DNA of 64,000 nt. Origin: Candidatus Obscuribacterales bacterium (GTDB taxonomy: Bacteria > Cyanobacteriota > Vampirovibrionia > Obscuribacterales > Obscuribacteraceae). A program made the position numbers and the translations under genes. Below are positions 26,838-35,690 of this stretch, piece after piece (position 1 is the stretch's first letter; each line of letters begins with the position of its first letter). The stretch covers positions 186,001-250,000 of the forward strand of contig JAIELX010000007.1 in assembly GCA_019752635.1 (NCBI GenBank), given 5' to 3'. Under the pieces are notes generated by a model. It did no database searches. It saw only the letters and a program-made list of their open reading frames with translations, and was not told the DNA's origin.

Positions 26838-27893
26838 TTATTTCAGCACAGGGGCGTTCCGACGAACGTCCTGCGAATCGTTCTTAATGCATTCAAGTGT
26901 GCGCCGCATTCCCTCCGCAAAGGGGATGCGATTAGTACCTTTATAGTCCAGGGTTTGTTCCGCCAAACTGACGTCGAAGCCCTGATTTAAACCGGCCAGT
27001 CTAAAGGCGGCGCGGGAGAAGCGAGTGAGATTCTTGCGTTTTTCCGGCGGCAGATGCGGAGCAATCATCGATACAACTTCGCACGCGGCCTTAGCTATGA
27101 AGCCGGGCACTTTCTTGGTCACGCGCGGATAGCCCATGCCATCGCAGATCGAATCAAACAAGGTCTTCTTCGTGACCAATTCACCATCGGTCAAATTGAA
27201 CACTTGCTTATCGGCTTTGGGATTGAGCATGGAGAGTTCAATCGCTTTGACCAGATTCTCTACATATATAACGTTGCATTGTTTGGTTCCGCCGTCGATC
27301 AGCATGGCTTTGCCAAGACGCAGGTTTTCCATCAAGCGTGGCATCCATGCGCGCTCACCGGGCCCGTAAATAAAACCGGGGCGCAAAATAGTCACTAGCA
27401 TTTCGCCTTTGCCGAACCATCCTGTCACAGTTTTTTCAGCGTCAACTTTCGAGTCGGCATAGGACTCGCCGCAATATACCAGCGGCGCTTTTTCGCCGAC
27501 ATTGTATTGATCGTTTTGACCGGTAATCACCGACAAACTGCTGATATGAATGAAGTGGCGAACAGACGCCATTGCTGCCGCGGACATAACGGAACGCGTT
27601 CCTTCCACGTTTACGGCGTATATCTCCTCGCGCGTGGCATGCGGATCCACCAGACCGGCGGCGTGAACAACAACATCGACACCGGCCATGTCACGTCGAA
27701 GCGCCTCGCTGTCATTAAGTTCGCCGCGCACGATTTGCATGGCATTTTGACAGGAAAGCGCTTCCAGTGCATCGGTCCGGCTTCCGGCACGCACTCGCGC
27801 AACAACGTGGTTGCCTTTGGCAAGCATGGCTTTGACGGTATGGAAACCTACCAGCCCTGTGGCTCCGGTGACCAGTACTTTCAATTGATTCAT
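26838..27893 (-). CDS. Extended SDR, 3-beta-hydroxysteroid dehydrogenase-like
   Basis: A 351-residue protein from ATG 27893, preceded by GGAGAAAGAA. It has GATGLVG at the nucleotide-binding turn, AAGLVDPHA, Ser in HISSLSV, catalytic Tyr/Lys in YADSKVDAE and RPGFIYGPGE. It belongs to the 3-beta-HSD/sterol-4-carboxylate dehydrogenase-like family, which in bacteria includes OleD and HpnA relatives. Middle gene of the operon, 65 bases after the GH3 gene. An ATG four codons upstream is possible but has a worse ribosome site. Confidence 0.84.
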   Translation of the reverse strand: MNQLKVLVTGATGLVGFHTVKAMLAKGNHVVARVRAGSRTDALEALSCQNAMQIVRGELNDSEALRRDMAGVDVVVHAAGLVDPHATREEIYAVNVEGTRSVMSAAAMASVRHFIHISSLSVITGQNDQYNVGEKAPLVYCGESYADSKVDAEKTVTGWFGKGEMLVTILRPGFIYGPGERAWMPRLMENLRLGKAMLIDGGTKQCNVIYVENLVKAIELSMLNPKADKQVFNLTDGELVTKKTLFDSICDGMGYPRVTKKVPGFIAKAACEVVSMIAPHLPPEKRKNLTRFSRAAFRLAGLNQGFDVSLAEQTLDYKGTNRIPFAEGMRRTLECIKNDSQDVRRNAPVLK

Positions 27894-27958
27894 TTCTTTC
27901 TCCATTGCCTGATGCGCCCGGGCGCACCGTCAGTGATGACTGGAAACCGAAGCTGTTA

Positions 27959-29632
27959 TCAGCTCGGCTCAAGAGCCAGCAAAACATCGCGGAAGTTCGG
28001 ACTTGCAAGAAACGGTATTTTCACTTGCGCTTCCGGAGCGCCTTGCTCCACCCGCATCTGGCGTAACTTGACGAACGTGCCGTTTTTGACGACTTCAATA
28101 GTAGGTGACCCCAACCGGCGAGTCGCTCGCTTATCCTTATATTCAATGTTCTGGTGTTGCAGTGATTGATCAAAAACCCTGGCGAATTCTTCCAGCACCG
28201 ATTGGCTGAAATCCTCTTTCACTTCCACGTAACCAACGTAGCGCGGAGGGTGCTCTAGTTGGACGGCAAGCGTAAAGTGATCAACGGAGTTCAAGTTCAA
28301 TTGACGCACCGCATATCGCAACGCCACATGCACCTGCTCTTCCGTCAGTTTTTCGCCAGTGATTGAGCTTACCCCGACACCTTTTTGCACAAACTTCAAA
28401 ATGGGCGTGTTCTGTTCCATGCCTGTGACCTGCATCAAGTCATTTATGTTGTAGCGGTACAGACCCGCTGCCGTGGTGAAGTGAATGTAATAGCGCTTAC
28501 CGTCCACCAATTGATCAAGGGTCAAGAAGGTCTTGTCTTCAGATTCCATCTCTTCTTCCGGCACAAACTCAAAGAAGTGGGAAGTCAACGCAGCGACGCC
28601 ACCGGAGCCCTCGTCCGACAAGGGGATGGTGCCTCTACCTTCGCTGGCCATATAGCCGAAATCGCGAATCTTGGCCTTGCCGTATTTTGCAGGCAGCCGC
28701 TCTAAGTAGAATGGCATCGGCCCCCCCTTCCACACGGACAAGCGACACAAATCCGGCCACACGGTCCGCGGCAGCAAGCATCCTTCTTGCTCCAACAATG
28801 CAGCCAATTTTCTGGCGGAAGTCTTGTCCTGCTTCAGATACTGTCCCAGCGATTCGCCGAGTTCCCCCGGCAATCGCATGTCTTCGCGCAAGGTGCCATC
28901 GAAGATGTCGCGAATCAAATCCTCGGCATGCTCATTCAACTGGTCCGCCAGCAGCAGCAGGGTCGACGGATTGCAGGCCATCACTGCGGCTATACGCTGA
29001 CAAAGAGCTATGCGCAAGGACATGTAGTACTTGACTTGCACATCCTTTATGCGACTGATTTCCAGCGGCAAAGAGAAGTAGCGTGCCACCAATGGCGATT
29101 GCTGGCGACGTAGTAAGCCGGAAACGGCGCCGTAAGGAATCCCCGCTTCGGTGTGGCCCTCGCAGTCGTTGCTTGCAAAAATGAGATAACGGGCTCCAGG
29201 CAAAGCAATCTTAGGAAGGCTGTCACGCACTAGCCCCCAGTTGTGAACCTGGAAGGCGTGTGCATAATCTTTCAAATGGGTTGGCGTAATCGGAATGAAC
29301 TTCGGCTTCCCGGTAGTACCGCTGGTAGTAGCAAACATTACCGGCGCTTCAGCGGTAAGCTTGTTAGGAATCCCCGCCATTTCATCTTCAATGTACGGTC
29401 TCAAATCCTCGTACTCGGCAGCGGGAACTTGGCGCTGATAGTCTTCGATGGTTTTGATCGTTCCAAAGCCATAGCGCTTTCCGAACTCAGTATCCTTGTT
29501 TGCACTGACGATGCTGAGCAATTTTTCGGACTGCGTCTTACGCGGATCTGCCAAGGCGCTCATGAAGCGTTTGACATGCGTAAGCTTCCTGTAATATTGC
29601 CCTATTCTGATCAGCGGATTTCCAAACGACAC
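27959..29632 (-). CDS. GH3-family acyl-adenylating ligase (acyl-acid amido synthetase type)
   Basis: About 557 residues; plant GH3 proteins are about 600. ATP-binding motif 1 is TTSGTTGKPKFIPIT (about residue 103-117), motif 2 is YMASEGRG (about residue 325), and motif 3 is GLYRYNINDLMQVTG (about residue 398-412). The family adenylates a carboxylic acid and joins it to an amino acid or amine. GTG 29632 is chosen for GGAGGGG five bases upstream; GTG 29647 is an alternative. It follows the MR/MLE gene by about 20 bases. The acid and amine used here are unknown; bacterial GH3 proteins are sparsely studied. Confidence 0.88.
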   Translation of the reverse strand: MSFGNPLIRIGQYYRKLTHVKRFMSALADPRKTQSEKLLSIVSANKDTEFGKRYGFGTIKTIEDYQRQVPAAEYEDLRPYIEDEMAGIPNKLTAEAPVMFATTSGTTGKPKFIPITPTHLKDYAHAFQVHNWGLVRDSLPKIALPGARYLIFASNDCEGHTEAGIPYGAVSGLLRRQQSPLVARYFSLPLEISRIKDVQVKYYMSLRIALCQRIAAVMACNPSTLLLLADQLNEHAEDLIRDIFDGTLREDMRLPGELGESLGQYLKQDKTSARKLAALLEQEGCLLPRTVWPDLCRLSVWKGGPMPFYLERLPAKYGKAKIRDFGYMASEGRGTIPLSDEGSGGVAALTSHFFEFVPEEEMESEDKTFLTLDQLVDGKRYYIHFTTAAGLYRYNINDLMQVTGMEQNTPILKFVQKGVGVSSITGEKLTEEQVHVALRYAVRQLNLNSVDHFTLAVQLEHPPRYVGYVEVKEDFSQSVLEEFARVFDQSLQHQNIEYKDKRATRRLGSPTIEVVKNGTFVKLRQMRVEQGAPEAQVKIPFLASPNFRDVLLALEPS

Positions 29633-29652
29633 TTCAACCCCTCCCACTAAAC

Positions 29653-30834
29653 CTAAGACGCGGCGACATGCTCTCGGCAGTCGCCACCCGCAGCTGCTCC
29701 TGCTTCAGTGAATGAAAGCAAGCGGCTATCTTTTACCGTGATACCAAGCCCGTATTTTCTTCGGCTAAATCTGAGATCGCCAAAGCCACCCGGTCGGGCA
29801 GTTAAATCCTCAACTGTAAGATCTTGCTTGAGCAAGAAAAAGTTCGCAGCGCCCTCGTAGTTGTCGAATGGCTCATTCAAACAACCAAAGAATCGCCCTG
29901 CTGCAGTCAAAATGCCGGTCTCACCGACTTGGGCGCCCATTTGCACCCGCAGTCCCGCGTTTTTAGCAATAGCCAATATACGAGCGGCAGGCAACAAACC
30001 GCCGGCTTTGGAGATACGAATATTAAAGGCACTGCACACCTTACTGGCGGCGAGCTCCTGCGCTTGCGCGATAGTGCACAACGACTCGTCGACCATAATG
30101 TCCGCTTCGACTGATGCAGTAAGTTTTTGCAACCCGTCCCAATCATCAGCGGGCAGAGGCTGCTCGTAAGAAGCGACGCGGTAAGGCTTGAATGCTTCAC
30201 AGGCTTGAAGCGCCGAGTCGAGTGTCCAAGCACAATTCGCGTCGACCCTGATCGTGGCGTCTTCCCCCATAATCGAACGACAAATCTTCAATTTTTCGAG
30301 ATCTGTTTCGAGGTCTTTGCCGACTTTCAGTTTGATGGTCTTGAAACCGTAGATTTTGTAGAACCACAAGATTGCGCCCAACGCTTTCTTGCCGCCAAAA
30401 GGAACAACGCCACCATAGCGTATTTTCTCAGTGCGCACACCGCCCAATAAATCTGCGGGCGTCAATCGCCATTCTTTGCAGTACGCGTCCATCAACGCTA
30501 ACTCCAAAGCGCACCAGGAAGCGCCAAACGGCTTGCTGTGCAATCCGAGTTCGTCAAATCCACTTTCCAACAACGAAATCAACTCAGAAGGCGAATTGAT
30601 GTTGGCGGATAAAAACAGTGGTGCATAAGTAGTCAAAACATTCGTTTCGGCGCTATCGATACTCTCTCCTGTCACGTAATCGCGCGGAATGCCTTCGCCA
30701 TAGCCGACGATCCCATTGCTGAGCGTGACTTTCACCAGCAAATTAGTTGATTCGCTGCGACTGGCCAAACTGTGTCCGAAAGAAAATCGGAACGGTAGCG
30801 TTATTCGGAAAGTCTCAATGGAGCGAATCTTCAT
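29653..30834 (-). CDS. Enolase-superfamily enzyme (mandelate racemase/muconate lactonizing group)
   Basis: A 393-residue enzyme with the capping domain at about 1-130 and the barrel after it. The catalytic pattern of the MLE subgroup is complete: Lys168 and Lys170 in IKLKVG, metal ligands Asp198 (RVDAN), Glu224 (YEQPL) and Asp249 (MVDES), and Lys276 in IRISKAGG. The sequence near the end of the barrel is GAQVGETGILTAAGR. Members include dipeptide epimerases, o-succinylbenzoate synthases and cycloisomerases. I cannot pick one. It overlaps the upstream hydrolase by four bases and precedes GH3. A dipeptide or acyl-amino-acid substrate would fit a GH3 product, but that is inference. Confidence 0.88.
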   Translation of the reverse strand: MKIRSIETFRITLPFRFSFGHSLASRSESTNLLVKVTLSNGIVGYGEGIPRDYVTGESIDSAETNVLTTYAPLFLSANINSPSELISLLESGFDELGLHSKPFGASWCALELALMDAYCKEWRLTPADLLGGVRTEKIRYGGVVPFGGKKALGAILWFYKIYGFKTIKLKVGKDLETDLEKLKICRSIMGEDATIRVDANCAWTLDSALQACEAFKPYRVASYEQPLPADDWDGLQKLTASVEADIMVDESLCTIAQAQELAASKVCSAFNIRISKAGGLLPAARILAIAKNAGLRVQMGAQVGETGILTAAGRFFGCLNEPFDNYEGAANFFLLKQDLTVEDLTARPGGFGDLRFSRRKYGLGITVKDSRLLSFTEAGAAAGGDCREHVAAS

Positions 30835-31790
30835 TTCGCCCCCTTCGCAAATTGACCGCAGCGATCAAGGAGCCATTGCGAGAGGACGGACCGGTACTCA
30901 GAAGGTTCCACGTGGAAATCCAAGCTGTGAAATACTCCCGGAAAGATCTTGATGGCTTTGTCCGACGACGCACAAGCGGAGAACCACTTTTGCACACCGT
31001 CTATATTGACTATATCGTCAATGCCGGACTGTACGATTAGCAGCGGCATCTCTATGTCCGGCGATGCTTTACCCGAAAGTACAGTCAGAATGAAACCTTC
31101 CACGAGAAACCTTGAAGTTGCCTCGGTAAGACGAAGCTCGTCCTGGCGAATTGCAGTGAGATACTTTTCGTTGTCCGTGAAATTTTCAGGCACCAGGGGC
31201 AGTTTCACGGGAGTGAGGTCGCCCACAATTCTGCGGATGGCAATCTCGATCTTTTTGGAGATCGGCATGTCTACCTTCACTGACACGGCCGGTGAGCTGA
31301 ACACCACGCCGCTCAAATAGCGTGCAACCGGTGATGACTTTCGACACACAAGCGCAGCGAGTTTTGCGCCCCAACAATTTGCCATCAAGAAGACGGGAAC
31401 ATTTTCCTGCTTCTTAACCGTATCAACGATAACCTCTTCCACATCCGCGATCAAACGGCGGAAACTAGAAGCGTCGCCGCGCGGCTCGTTGCTCAATCCT
31501 GAGCCTCGCCGATCGACGGCTCGGGTGGTAACACCAACCGTAGCAAGATAACTGGCGGTTTCCGAAAACCATGCGGCATGGCCCTCGATACCGTGGAGAT
31601 AGATCAAAACGGCCTTTTGGTCGATTGTCGATCGCCACTCGCGCACAAAATGCTCGCAGCCGTCGGACGTCCGCACAGCAAAGAGGGCTGAATCTGCGAG
31701 CGTTGCGTAGCACGACTGAAATGATCTCGGGTCTGTCAAAACTTCTTCTTCGGGTGGTATCGCGATTGTTGTTCGACTGAAATTACGCAA
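30831..31790 (-). CDS. Alpha/beta hydrolase with Cys nucleophile
   Basis: A 319-residue cytoplasmic protein. LHGIEGH (65-71) forms the oxyanion region, and DRRGSGLS is the usual post-strand-4 segment. The nucleophile elbow reads MANCWGAK, so Cys139 stands where most relatives have Ser (GxSxG). Asp258/259 and His288 complete a triad. Cys-nucleophile members include dienelactone hydrolase and some acyltransferases. The start is TTG at 31790 without a strong ribosome site. It is the first gene of the seven-gene operon, and its stop overlaps the MR/MLE start (ATGA). Confidence 0.82.
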   Translation of the reverse strand: MRNFSRTTIAIPPEEEVLTDPRSFQSCYATLADSALFAVRTSDGCEHFVREWRSTIDQKAVLIYLHGIEGHAAWFSETASYLATVGVTTRAVDRRGSGLSNEPRGDASSFRRLIADVEEVIVDTVKKQENVPVFLMANCWGAKLAALVCRKSSPVARYLSGVVFSSPAVSVKVDMPISKKIEIAIRRIVGDLTPVKLPLVPENFTDNEKYLTAIRQDELRLTEATSRFLVEGFILTVLSGKASPDIEMPLLIVQSGIDDIVNIDGVQKWFSACASSDKAIKIFPGVFHSLDFHVEPSEYRSVLSQWLLDRCGQFAKGAK

Positions 31791-31944
31791 ATAATTTTAT
31801 CAAGACGTTGAAAGGCTTGAAAGGTATAAGTATTTAGCGTTCACATACCACCGTGATTAACGAATGCACATCTGTACTATGATCGCAGGTAGTGATAGAT
31901 TAGTCTCGCTTAGACCGTCTATTTAGAAAGGGTTACGGAGGATC

Positions 31945-32646
31945 ATGGGATCATTACCAGGATGGATGCCCATTTTACTAGATCGAATAAACTGGGGATG
32001 CACTACCAGCCCATGGTTCGTCGATCTAGCCGATGAGAAAAAGGTGTACGAAAGAGGACAAAGAATCCTCATCGATCTCTGGCCTTACATTCGCGAACTT
32101 CCGCGTAACATTTCAGCAGTCAAGCAGCATCTTCCCGAACGGATGGAAGCCGCGCGCAATCTGTTGACGCAGCTTTCGGACGACGAACGCAAGTACCAGC
32201 AACTGTTTCGTAATCAGTTCACAATGGTCGATCTCGTCGTCGAAGAGGTTGAAGCGCTCCCGGTTCAAGAGTCTACACAAATACTTTGCAATGCCATGGC
32301 GGAAATGTGCCAGCGTCGCACTTGCGTAGAAGGGATTCACGCCATTGTTGCCGCTGAATTTGTTGCCACGATGTATTGCCGGGCATCATTACCGTCTTAT
32401 GAAAAGTATTTCAGTCCGCCACGATTCGATGCCCGCATCGTAGAAGAAGGCTTGGCCTGGGTGCGGCTGCATGCAAAAACCCACACGCGTCACGCCATCT
32501 GGATGAAAAGAATGTTATGCGATGTGGAGGACTCTTGCGGCAATGAAATTCCGGAAGCGGCCGAAGAAATATTGACGGCGTTCATGCGCGTATGGCAGTG
32601 CCCTTCGGAAGAATCGCGCCTTCCTTCTCCAGTGGAAGCCCGGTAA
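31945..32646 (+). CDS. Helical protein, heme-oxygenase-like fold suspected
   Basis: A 233-residue all-helical soluble protein. The motifs AEMCQRRTCVEGIHAIVAAE (ExxH at about 129-132), AAEFVAT and RLHAKTHTRHAIWMKRML resemble the metal-binding helices of TenA/PqqC/CADD-like heme-oxygenase-fold proteins, some of which are diiron oxidases. I have not established the metal ligands and the assignment is tentative. GGAGG precedes ATG 31945. It is divergent from the GH3 operon with 154 bases between the starts, so shared control is plausible. Confidence 0.5.
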   Translation: MGSLPGWMPILLDRINWGCTTSPWFVDLADEKKVYERGQRILIDLWPYIRELPRNISAVKQHLPERMEAARNLLTQLSDDERKYQQLFRNQFTMVDLVVEEVEALPVQESTQILCNAMAEMCQRRTCVEGIHAIVAAEFVATMYCRASLPSYEKYFSPPRFDARIVEEGLAWVRLHAKTHTRHAIWMKRMLCDVEDSCGNEIPEAAEEILTAFMRVWQCPSEESRLPSPVEAR

Positions 32647-32780
32647 GTTTCGCCGATGTCAGGCGTTACATAACCCATAAATCTTGGCAGCATGGCCCTC
32701 CTCTAAGGTCCGCTTTCAGGGGAGCGTGTCATAATTCCCGACTTGGGCACATTCCCGCTCAACTGGCGTCTTCGTACGGT

Positions 32781-33665
32781 ATGATTTTAAGCGCGCTTTA
32801 TGCACACGAAACCATAAGTTCCTTGCTGCTGGCTCGTCCGCAGCATCGCAACTTTCAACAGCCGTCCTCGCGAAGCGCGGGCGGCAACAAAAGTGGCTTT
32901 CATAACGTCCGCAGTACGGTCCGAAAGTCGCTAGCGATAGCAGCACTCTTCGGTCTGACGCTAACAACCACAGCGGGGCTTGCTGAAAGTTCGCAGCTTC
33001 CCGATTCCGGCAGTACCGTCACGAGTCTCGTTTCAGTGTCGCAAGCAGCCAGCCAGGAGCTCACTCAAGATGGATTTGAATTCCTGAAAGAGATGGCCGA
33101 AGCAGCAAATGCATTGAAGACATATAGTTTTCAGTCTGAGCAAACAGTCTTCAAAGGAAACAAAACCGTTCGCGAGAAGGTCAACTTTTACTTCAAAAAG
33201 CCAAAACTAATCCGCGCAGAAGAGGTAGGCGACTATAAAAAAGGATCAGTGGCGGTCTTGCAAAAGAACGGCACCGTGCGCGGTCACTTGGGCGGCTTGC
33301 TCAGCAAGATAAGTGCCACGGTAGCGGCTGATTCGGAATGGGTGTTGGGCGCCAATGGATATCCGCTGGCTGATTCTGATTTTTTCTCAATGTCGCAAGT
33401 AATGGTGAACTTTGTCAAGAACGGCAAGAAGAGCCTGGTAACAGGCTCTCCAGTCAGAGTTACCGGGCAGCCAAAGCCTGTTTACATCATAGAATTGTAC
33501 ACAGACACCTCTAAAAAGCAGCTGATGAAGCGTGCATATATTGACCCCGAAAACCTTTTACCGGTTGAGTGGTTTGATTATAAGGACGGCAAACTTTTTG
33601 CCCACACCAACTGGAGGAATCTACACCTGAATACCGAATTGAACGACAGTCTTTTCCAGCTATAA
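32781..33665 (+). CDS. Exported LolA/DUF1571-like protein
   Basis: About 294 residues; the beginning is uncertain. A signal peptide-like segment (VRKSLAIAALFGLTLTTTAGLAE) lies about 46 residues after the first ATG used here (32781), and I find no ribosome site near it. The mature part has LKTYSFQSEQTVFKGNKTVREKVNFYFKKPKLIRAE and a following beta-rich region, as in LolA-like or DUF1571 outer-membrane lipoprotein-sorting-fold proteins. Such proteins bind lipids. The frame is open from 32592, overlapping the previous gene. 16 bases separate it from the methyltransferase. Confidence 0.62.
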   Translation: MILSALYAHETISSLLLARPQHRNFQQPSSRSAGGNKSGFHNVRSTVRKSLAIAALFGLTLTTTAGLAESSQLPDSGSTVTSLVSVSQAASQELTQDGFEFLKEMAEAANALKTYSFQSEQTVFKGNKTVREKVNFYFKKPKLIRAEEVGDYKKGSVAVLQKNGTVRGHLGGLLSKISATVAADSEWVLGANGYPLADSDFFSMSQVMVNFVKNGKKSLVTGSPVRVTGQPKPVYIIELYTDTSKKQLMKRAYIDPENLLPVEWFDYKDGKLFAHTNWRNLHLNTELNDSLFQL

Positions 33666-33681
33666 GGGATATGGGGTTAAA

Positions 33682-34338
33682 GTGTTAAACATGCAACTGA
33701 ACTTGCCGACGCTCACAACTGCAGTACTTGTCGCAATCGGCGCCGTTATTTCGGCACCGGTACTCTACAAGGGATTTGCGCGCCGTGGAAAGGGCGTGCT
33801 TTACGAAAAGAATTTTCTGATTCAGCGCGCTCCGCAATACTCGACGTTAGTGAACGTGATTTTGATTGCACTGGCGCATTTTGCAAACAATGACGTTATC
33901 CCGGGAATCGATCCTGTGTTTCTCACCCAAGCGCGGCTGTTGCCGGCACCGTGGGGTGATGTAGTGCAGTGGTCGGGCGTAGCAATCCTGATCAGCGGCC
34001 TTATCTTCATGGTTGGTGGTTGGATATCTCTTGCCGAATGCTTCACCACCGACGCGGAAGTATTGGATGGGCACAAAGTACGACGCAACGGCTTGCTCGG
34101 GCTGGTCATGCATCCGGCATACTCTGGCATCATTCAAAGTGTGCTCGGTTCCGGTCTGGCATCGGGCTCGTTCCTCTGCGCAGCCTTCACTGTCTGTGTG
34201 GTGGCACCACTCTGGTTAAATCGCGCTAAGTATGAGGAATCAATCCTCATTGAAAACCTCGGACCCGAGTACAAACAATACGGCGAAGACATGAAGTGGC
34301 GTCGACTTATACCAAAATTCATCCCCATTGGCATCTAA
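33682..34338 (+). CDS. ICMT/PEMT-like membrane methyltransferase
   Basis: A 218-residue protein with four to five transmembrane segments. The C-terminal region shows the isoprenylcysteine-carboxyl-methyltransferase pattern: GLVMHPAYSGII, then LVVAPLWL-like helix and RAKYEESILIENLGPEYKQYGEDMKWRRLIPKF. That region binds S-adenosylmethionine in the family. The acceptor is unknown and could be a lipid or isoprenoid. The start is GTG at 33682, five bases after GGGG; ATG 33691 is an alternative. It lies close after a LolA-like gene. Confidence 0.78.
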   Translation: MLNMQLNLPTLTTAVLVAIGAVISAPVLYKGFARRGKGVLYEKNFLIQRAPQYSTLVNVILIALAHFANNDVIPGIDPVFLTQARLLPAPWGDVVQWSGVAILISGLIFMVGGWISLAECFTTDAEVLDGHKVRRNGLLGLVMHPAYSGIIQSVLGSGLASGSFLCAAFTVCVVAPLWLNRAKYEESILIENLGPEYKQYGEDMKWRRLIPKFIPIGI

Positions 34339-34424
34339 CTGCAATATAGTTGTTGGCATCCGCCGGGCAGGTCATCGGTTGTCCGGTGTGATGTCTATCG
34401 ATTGCGGTGGGCTTGGGGGCAAAA

Positions 34425-35681
34425 ATGAGAACGAAAGCAAACAAAGTTTTCTTTTCTTTGCTGGGATTGCTCGCACTTACAAGTGCGAACGGCATTGCTA
34501 TTGCCGGCGATATCGGCGACGAAGAAAATGCCGTAATTAATCGGCAGATTGAACAGACAAAGGCACAACAAGCGGCGGTGGCCGCACAACAAGCGGCGGT
34601 GACCGCATTACAAGAAGCTCTGGCTACCGCACAAGCAGCTCTGTCCACGTCACAAGCGGCTCTGGCTGCATCACAAGCAGCTCTGGCTGCATCAAGAAAG
34701 CCAGCGGCGACAGATAAGCCAGCGGTAACAATGGAAGCCGCTGAGGTACCCGCAGTAGCAATAAGCAAGCCGAGTGCTACAGTACCGATGAATACAATTG
34801 GTAAGCCAGCTGCTGCAGTAGCGATAGGTAAGCCGACAAATAAGCCGGCCGCAGCAAATGAAGCGGCTGAAATGGCTGCCGTAGCAGTGAGTAAGCCAAC
34901 TGCTACAGCAATTAATAAGCCAGCTGCTACAGTACCGATAAATACACCAAGTAAGCCGGCTGCTGGTGCAGTAGCAATGAACAGACCGGCTCCTGCAATA
35001 AATAAATCGGCGAATGCGCGGCTCAGCAATGAAGAAGATGCCGCAGTTAATCGTCATCAGGAACAAACAAAGGCGCCACCAACGTTGCTGGCTGCATCAA
35101 ATTCGTCAGCGACTTTCCATGCGGCGCATGCAGAAAGTTGCCACATGTTCACCGAAGCAGAGCGCAAAACAATTGACAAAGGCGAAGTTGTCTTAGGCAT
35201 GCTGGAAAAGAACGGTCATAAGCGTATACGTGCACGCGTGCACATTAGTGCGCCACCACAGGTAGTGTGGGAAACTGTGCACGAAGAGCGCAAGACCGAT
35301 CCGGATCTTGCTTACAGCAAAGTATTGGAAACAAGCGGACACAACAGCGTAGTCGAGCAGAAGTTTCAGTTGATTCCAGTTCTCGGCACGTCTGTTTGCG
35401 TCATGAAAAACAGCGAGATCCCCGGTCACAGAATCGACTACTCGTTAATGAAGTCCGATCGCTTCAAGGCATTGGAAGGTACATGGATTGTAAGTGCCAA
35501 TCCCGATGGCAGTACCATCCTTGAACTATCGTCCTATATCGATATGGGGCTACCGGTGCCGCGCGGCATGCTAGAAGCGGTGGCCAGCAAGAAACTTGCA
35601 GGTCGTCTACAGAACATAAGAAAAATGGCCGAAAAAGCTCGACCACAGCATTCCGTAGCTACCAAAGTCGTGCCCAACTAG
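34425..35681 (+). CDS. Exported protein with Ala-rich repeats and SRPBCC (START/polyketide cyclase-like) domain
   Basis: A 418-residue protein from ATG 34425 (GGGGG six bases upstream). The signal peptide is VFFSLLGLLALTSANGIAIAG. Residues about 50-95 form a heptad-like tandem repeat (QQAAVAA, QAALAAS), probably coiled coil, encoded by 21-base DNA repeats. About 95-215 is an Ala/Pro/Lys region with many NKPAA or SKPAA units. The C-terminal part (about 245-405; KRIRARVHISAPPQVVWETVHEE) is SRPBCC-like and would bind a hydrophobic ligand. The EEDAAVNRHQEQTKA segment repeats the EENAVINRQIEQTKA near the start. Confidence 0.75.
   Translation: MRTKANKVFFSLLGLLALTSANGIAIAGDIGDEENAVINRQIEQTKAQQAAVAAQQAAVTALQEALATAQAALSTSQAALAASQAALAASRKPAATDKPAVTMEAAEVPAVAISKPSATVPMNTIGKPAAAVAIGKPTNKPAAANEAAEMAAVAVSKPTATAINKPAATVPINTPSKPAAGAVAMNRPAPAINKSANARLSNEEDAAVNRHQEQTKAPPTLLAASNSSATFHAAHAESCHMFTEAERKTIDKGEVVLGMLEKNGHKRIRARVHISAPPQVVWETVHEERKTDPDLAYSKVLETSGHNSVVEQKFQLIPVLGTSVCVMKNSEIPGHRIDYSLMKSDRFKALEGTWIVSANPDGSTILELSSYIDMGLPVPRGMLEAVASKKLAGRLQNIRKMAEKARPQHSVATKVVPN
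34560..34715 (+). repeat. 21-base tandem coding repeats
   Basis: Within the SRPBCC protein gene, units such as CAACAAGCGGCGGTGGCCG and TCACAAGCGGCTCTGGCTG recur every 21 bases, about seven units in all. They encode seven-residue Gln-Ala-Ala repeats. Copy number could vary among strains. Confidence 0.65.
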
Positions 35682-35690
35682 GGCGATAAC

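Noticed and set aside
34319..35029. 236-codon antisense frame opposite the Ala-rich repeat gene
   Set aside because: It is the low-complexity shadow of Gln/Ala repeats on the other strand, whose sense frame has signal peptide and an SRPBCC domain.
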